NCBI GenBank assembly: GCA_017454375.1
Contig: JAFTDB010000011.1
Span: 25,524 to 89,523, forward strand
Length of the DNA: 64,000 bases
Source: Acholeplasmatales bacterium
GTDB taxonomy: Bacteria; Bacillota_I; Bacilli_A; Acholeplasmatales; Anaeroplasmataceae
Direction of reading: 5' to 3'
Below the pieces are notes generated by a model. That model saw only the letters and a program-made list of their open reading frames with translations, was not told where the DNA came from and did not search any database. The translations under genes were made by a program, and so were the position numbers. Positions 62,000-64,000 of the stretch are shown here, in pieces; the first letter of the stretch is position 1, and each line of letters opens with the position of its first letter.

Positions 62000-62049
62000 A
62001 ATTACTCCTATTTTAATTTAATATCTAGTTCAACAGGATTATAATCTTC

Positions 62050-63216
62050 TTATAATACTCTTAATACTACACACTTCAAATATAATTTTTCATCCCCTGA
62101 AAGCAACATTAAATGATCCATTGCTTGAACTCTAAAATCAACAAACTGAATAGTTCTTCTACTATCACGTCCTGCTTCCTCAAGCATTGATAAGAACATA
62201 TCTGGCTTCATATGCTGGCTACAGCTAAATGTTAATAGGTAACCACCTCTTTTAATCATCTTCATAGCCTGTAAATTTATTTCCTTATAGCCCTTTGTAG
62301 CATTCTTGACACTATCCTTATCCTTTGTAAAGGCAGGAGGATCTAAAATTATAGTATCGAATTTATTATAATTATCTTTATTTCTTAAATAATCAAATAC
62401 ATCACACTTAATAGCTTCAATATTTTCAAAACCATTAAGCTTAGCATTATTCATAATCTCTTCACATGCTAATGCTGATATATCAGTTGCGACAACGTGC
62501 TTTGCTCCATTTTTGGCAGCCTGTAATGCAAAGCCACCAACATTAGAGAAGCAGTCAAGTACTACTCTATCCTTTGAATAGAATTTAACCATTTCTCTAT
62601 TCATCTTTTGATCAAGGAAATATCCAGTCTTTTGACCATTTTCCATATCTACATAAAACTTAACACCATTTTCTGTTGCCATTACCTTTGGATTGAAATC
62701 ACCATATACTATTCCAGTATGTAATTCTAATCCTTCCTTCAATCTAGATGGAGAATCACTTCTTTCATATATTCCCTTAGGCTTTACAATTTCAACTAAT
62801 AATTTGATGATCATATCCTTAATCATCTCAATACCTAAAGATGATATTTGAATACATAAATAATCACCATATTTATCAACAACAAGACCAGGTAAGAAAT
62901 CAGCTTCTGAAAATATTAATCTACAGCAATCATAAAATCCAATATTTTTTCTATGCTCTACAGCATCAAGTATTCTCTTCTTATAAAATTCTTCATTGAT
63001 CTTATCATCTTTATTTAGTGATAATATTCTTACCATTATCTTTGATGATGTATTTAACCAGCCGTAGGCAACAAATCTGCCATCAATAGTTAGTACCTCG
63101 CATACATCACCAGATTTTATTTCACCATCAAAATGGTTAACCTCATTATTAAAAACCCAAGGATAACCCTCAAGCTTTTCTTTTTCCTCATTCTTATTAA
63201 GAAATACCTTTAACAT
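62050..63216 (-). CDS. rlmI: 23S rRNA (cytosine-C5) methyltransferase, RlmI-like
   Basis: 388 residues. N-terminal PUA domain (VFLNKNEEKEKLEGYPWVFNNEV, VAYGWLNTSSKIMVRIL), then a central EEHEE-like part, and a Rossmann methyltransferase: TGYFLDQKMNREMV, LDCFSNVGGFALQAAKNGAKHV (SAM), TIILDPPAFTKDK and YLLTFSCSQHM. Matches the RlmI/RlmCD/YwbD group that methylates C1962 of 23S rRNA. The catalytic Cys is in SCSQHM. Starts two bases after the DUF3320 gene. Confidence 0.92.
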   Translation of the reverse strand: MLKVFLNKNEEKEKLEGYPWVFNNEVNHFDGEIKSGDVCEVLTIDGRFVAYGWLNTSSKIMVRILSLNKDDKINEEFYKKRILDAVEHRKNIGFYDCCRLIFSEADFLPGLVVDKYGDYLCIQISSLGIEMIKDMIIKLLVEIVKPKGIYERSDSPSRLKEGLELHTGIVYGDFNPKVMATENGVKFYVDMENGQKTGYFLDQKMNREMVKFYSKDRVVLDCFSNVGGFALQAAKNGAKHVVATDISALACEEIMNNAKLNGFENIEAIKCDVFDYLRNKDNYNKFDTIILDPPAFTKDKDSVKNATKGYKEINLQAMKMIKRGGYLLTFSCSQHMKPDMFLSMLEEAGRDSRRTIQFVDFRVQAMDHLMLLSGDEKLYLKCVVLRVL

Positions 63217-63218
63217 AA

Positions 63219-63707
63219 CTACTCCTCACAAGCCATTTCTTCACAATATCTTAAATATAGCTCAGCCTTCTTAGATAATACCTGTCCTCCAAAATGGGCA
63301 AGAATTGCACGATACAATTCTTCACCATTTTTGTTTAATTCTATTACAAGATTTTTCATCTCTTGATGTGGAATATCATAGATTTGTCTATCGCCATCAC
63401 GAAGATAATCAACATTAAATTTACCACTTCTAGGCCATAATACCTTATCATATAAATTATCAGTTATAACAAGCTCATTATCCTTAATTATATCATTAAT
63501 AATATCTAATGCTTTTTGAGATATTTTACCAATATTAAATGCTTCTCTTAGTCTAGCTTTTAATGTATTCATAGTAACAGGAGCCTCTACTCTTACAACC
63601 TCTAGAATGTTTTCTTCTAAAAGCTCTTCAGTTCTTTGGCTACCTTCATATAAGCTATTTAAATCCATTTTCTTTAAATTAGCATATTCATATCTTTTTG
63701 CTTTCAT
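63219..63707 (-). CDS. Stand-alone DUF3320-like domain protein
   Basis: 162 residues. IVRVEAPVTMNTLKARLREAFNIGKISQKALDIINDII (here EVVRVEAPVTMNTLKARL and NIGKISQKALDIIND) is the DUF3320 fold normally found at the C-terminus of large superfamily 1 helicases (Upf1/Dna2-like, DUF4011 proteins). Here there is no helicase part: the gene is a normal-length separate protein, with an N-terminal MKAKRYEYANLKKMDL. It is co-transcribed with rlmI. Role unknown, probably nucleic acid binding through a winged helix. Confidence 0.75.
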   Translation of the reverse strand: MKAKRYEYANLKKMDLNSLYEGSQRTEELLEENILEVVRVEAPVTMNTLKARLREAFNIGKISQKALDIINDIIKDNELVITDNLYDKVLWPRSGKFNVDYLRDGDRQIYDIPHQEMKNLVIELNKNGEELYRAILAHFGGQVLSKKAELYLRYCEEMACEE

Positions 63708-63771
63708 ATTTTTTCCATCCTTTTTCTCTCAACAATATTATGCATTAAAAAATATGACATTGCAAACATTA

Positions 63772-63857
63772 TGCATATTTTTCGACTATCAATTCGATGA
63801 TTTTTGCATATTTCCCGACTATCAATTCATCAAATTTTGCATATTTTTCGACTATCA
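63772..63857. repeat. Three tandem repeats of 33 bp period
   Basis: TGCATATTTTTCGACTATCA begins at 63772, 63805 (with CCC in place of TTC) and 63838, exactly 33 bases apart; the first two copies continue AATTC. Spacers GATGATTTT and ATCAAATTT. Located 65 bases before the DUF3320 gene start. No CRISPR-like spacer diversity. Likely a regulator or initiator binding array. Confidence 0.85.
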
Positions 63858-63910
63858 GGCATAAAAAAAGAAATGTCTAAAGATTAAAATCTTATACGAC
63901 ATTCCTCTAA

Positions 63911-63934
63911 GAGGTCGATGACCTCTTTTTCTTT
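63911..63934 (+). terminator. Plus-strand terminator right of the repeat array
   Basis: GAGGTC (63911-63916) and GACCTC (63920-63925), followed by TTTTTCTTTT. No plus-strand gene ends here, so it belongs to an unseen small transcript or acts on antisense RNA. Confidence 0.7.
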
Positions 63935-64000
63935 TATTCATTACTTGGTATAATCACCTTTGAGGTTTTTATGATTAATAATTATACTAATTCTGTTTCA

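Larger units (their letters stand above)
63708..64000. other. Intergenic region upstream of DUF3320 gene with tandem repeats and hairpins
   Basis: No supported gene. It contains the three-copy 33-bp-period repeat (63772-63857), two hairpins on the plus strand (AATGTC...GACATT with inner AAGATT/AATCTT, about 63872-63905, and GAGGTC/GACCTC at 63911-63925 followed by TTTTTCTTTT). The minus-strand frame from the edge ends at TAA 63984-63982 after five codons and cannot be called. Confidence 0.5.

Noticed and set aside
63772..63857. CRISPR array
   Set aside because: Only three units, spacers of nine bases, no cas genes nearby.
63607..63864. 85-codon plus-strand ORF with 11-residue repeats over the 33-bp repeats
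   Set aside because: The repeat period is a multiple of three by chance; the frame opens opposite the DUF3320 gene and has no start signal.
63982..64000. End of a minus-strand gene entering from the right edge
   Set aside because: Only five codons before TAA are visible; nothing supports a coding call.

Overview
The window is AT-rich bacterial DNA with low-GC Gram-positive expression signals: AGGAGG-type ribosome binding sites, TTGACA-N17-TATAAT promoters, and some GTG/TTG starts. TGA is used as a stop (for example the ktrB/ktrA ATGA overlap at 48626-48629) and tryptophan is TGG, so the code is standard, not mycoplasmal. The gene set combines an Rnf complex, a Pot operon whose PotA carries a mycoplasma-like charged insert, a CsoR/CopA copper operon, a T-box transporter operon and Thr-linker lipoproteins. 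This suggests an uncultured anaerobic Bacilli lineage near the mollicutes (Acholeplasma/RF39-like gut bacteria). That placement is inference. No tRNA, rRNA, CRISPR array, transposase or prophage was seen.

Left part (1-17.6 kb): a cut-off M29 aminopeptidase and an M24 aminopeptidase P; a small lipoprotein overlapping an LD-carboxypeptidase; a four-helix membrane protein with a histone-like tail (possibly S-4TM-like); a flavin-reductase-like protein with a GH105 hydrolase; the potABCD polyamine operon; rpsP-khpA; a 1440-residue secreted M6-type metalloprotease; an orphan BrxF-like P-loop protein; and an RluA-type pseudouridine synthase.

Middle (17.6-41 kb): an 8.4-kb cell-surface gene of GLUG, beta-helix and repeat domains, split by one frameshift near 25572; an MscS channel; csoR-copA with a CopZ-like domain that has its own ribosome binding site; a T-box leader followed by a three-gene amino-acid ABC transporter; a lipid kinase, an MgtC protein and a cation/proton antiporter; a membrane carboxylesterase; an AlkD-like protein; and HflX with a small membrane ORF before it.

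Right part (41-64 kb): an endonuclease I lipoprotein; a sugar-ABC ATPase; an acyltransferase; a FocA-type channel; DegV; KtrBA potassium uptake with a second lipid kinase; a CobW GTPase with a flavodoxin-fold protein; a short unannotated transcription unit at 51.7 kb; Nudix plus two unknown proteins; nadE with an NMN adenylyltransferase; rnfCDGEA, a Cys-rich small protein and rnfB; an AAA ATPase behind four direct repeats; a C_GCAxxG_C_C protein; RlmI; and a stand-alone DUF3320 domain behind three exact 33-bp-period repeats.

Functional themes are ion and redox energetics (Rnf, Ktr, antiporter, FocA, MscS), NAD supply, metal homeostasis, polyamine and amino-acid uptake, and secreted lipoproteins with Thr-rich stalks. 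No complete new defence or mobile system is evident. The least ordinary items are the nested copZ start, the orphan BrxF-like protein, the two promoter repeat arrays, the short RnfB with its Cys-rich neighbour, and the 51.7-kb small transcript.
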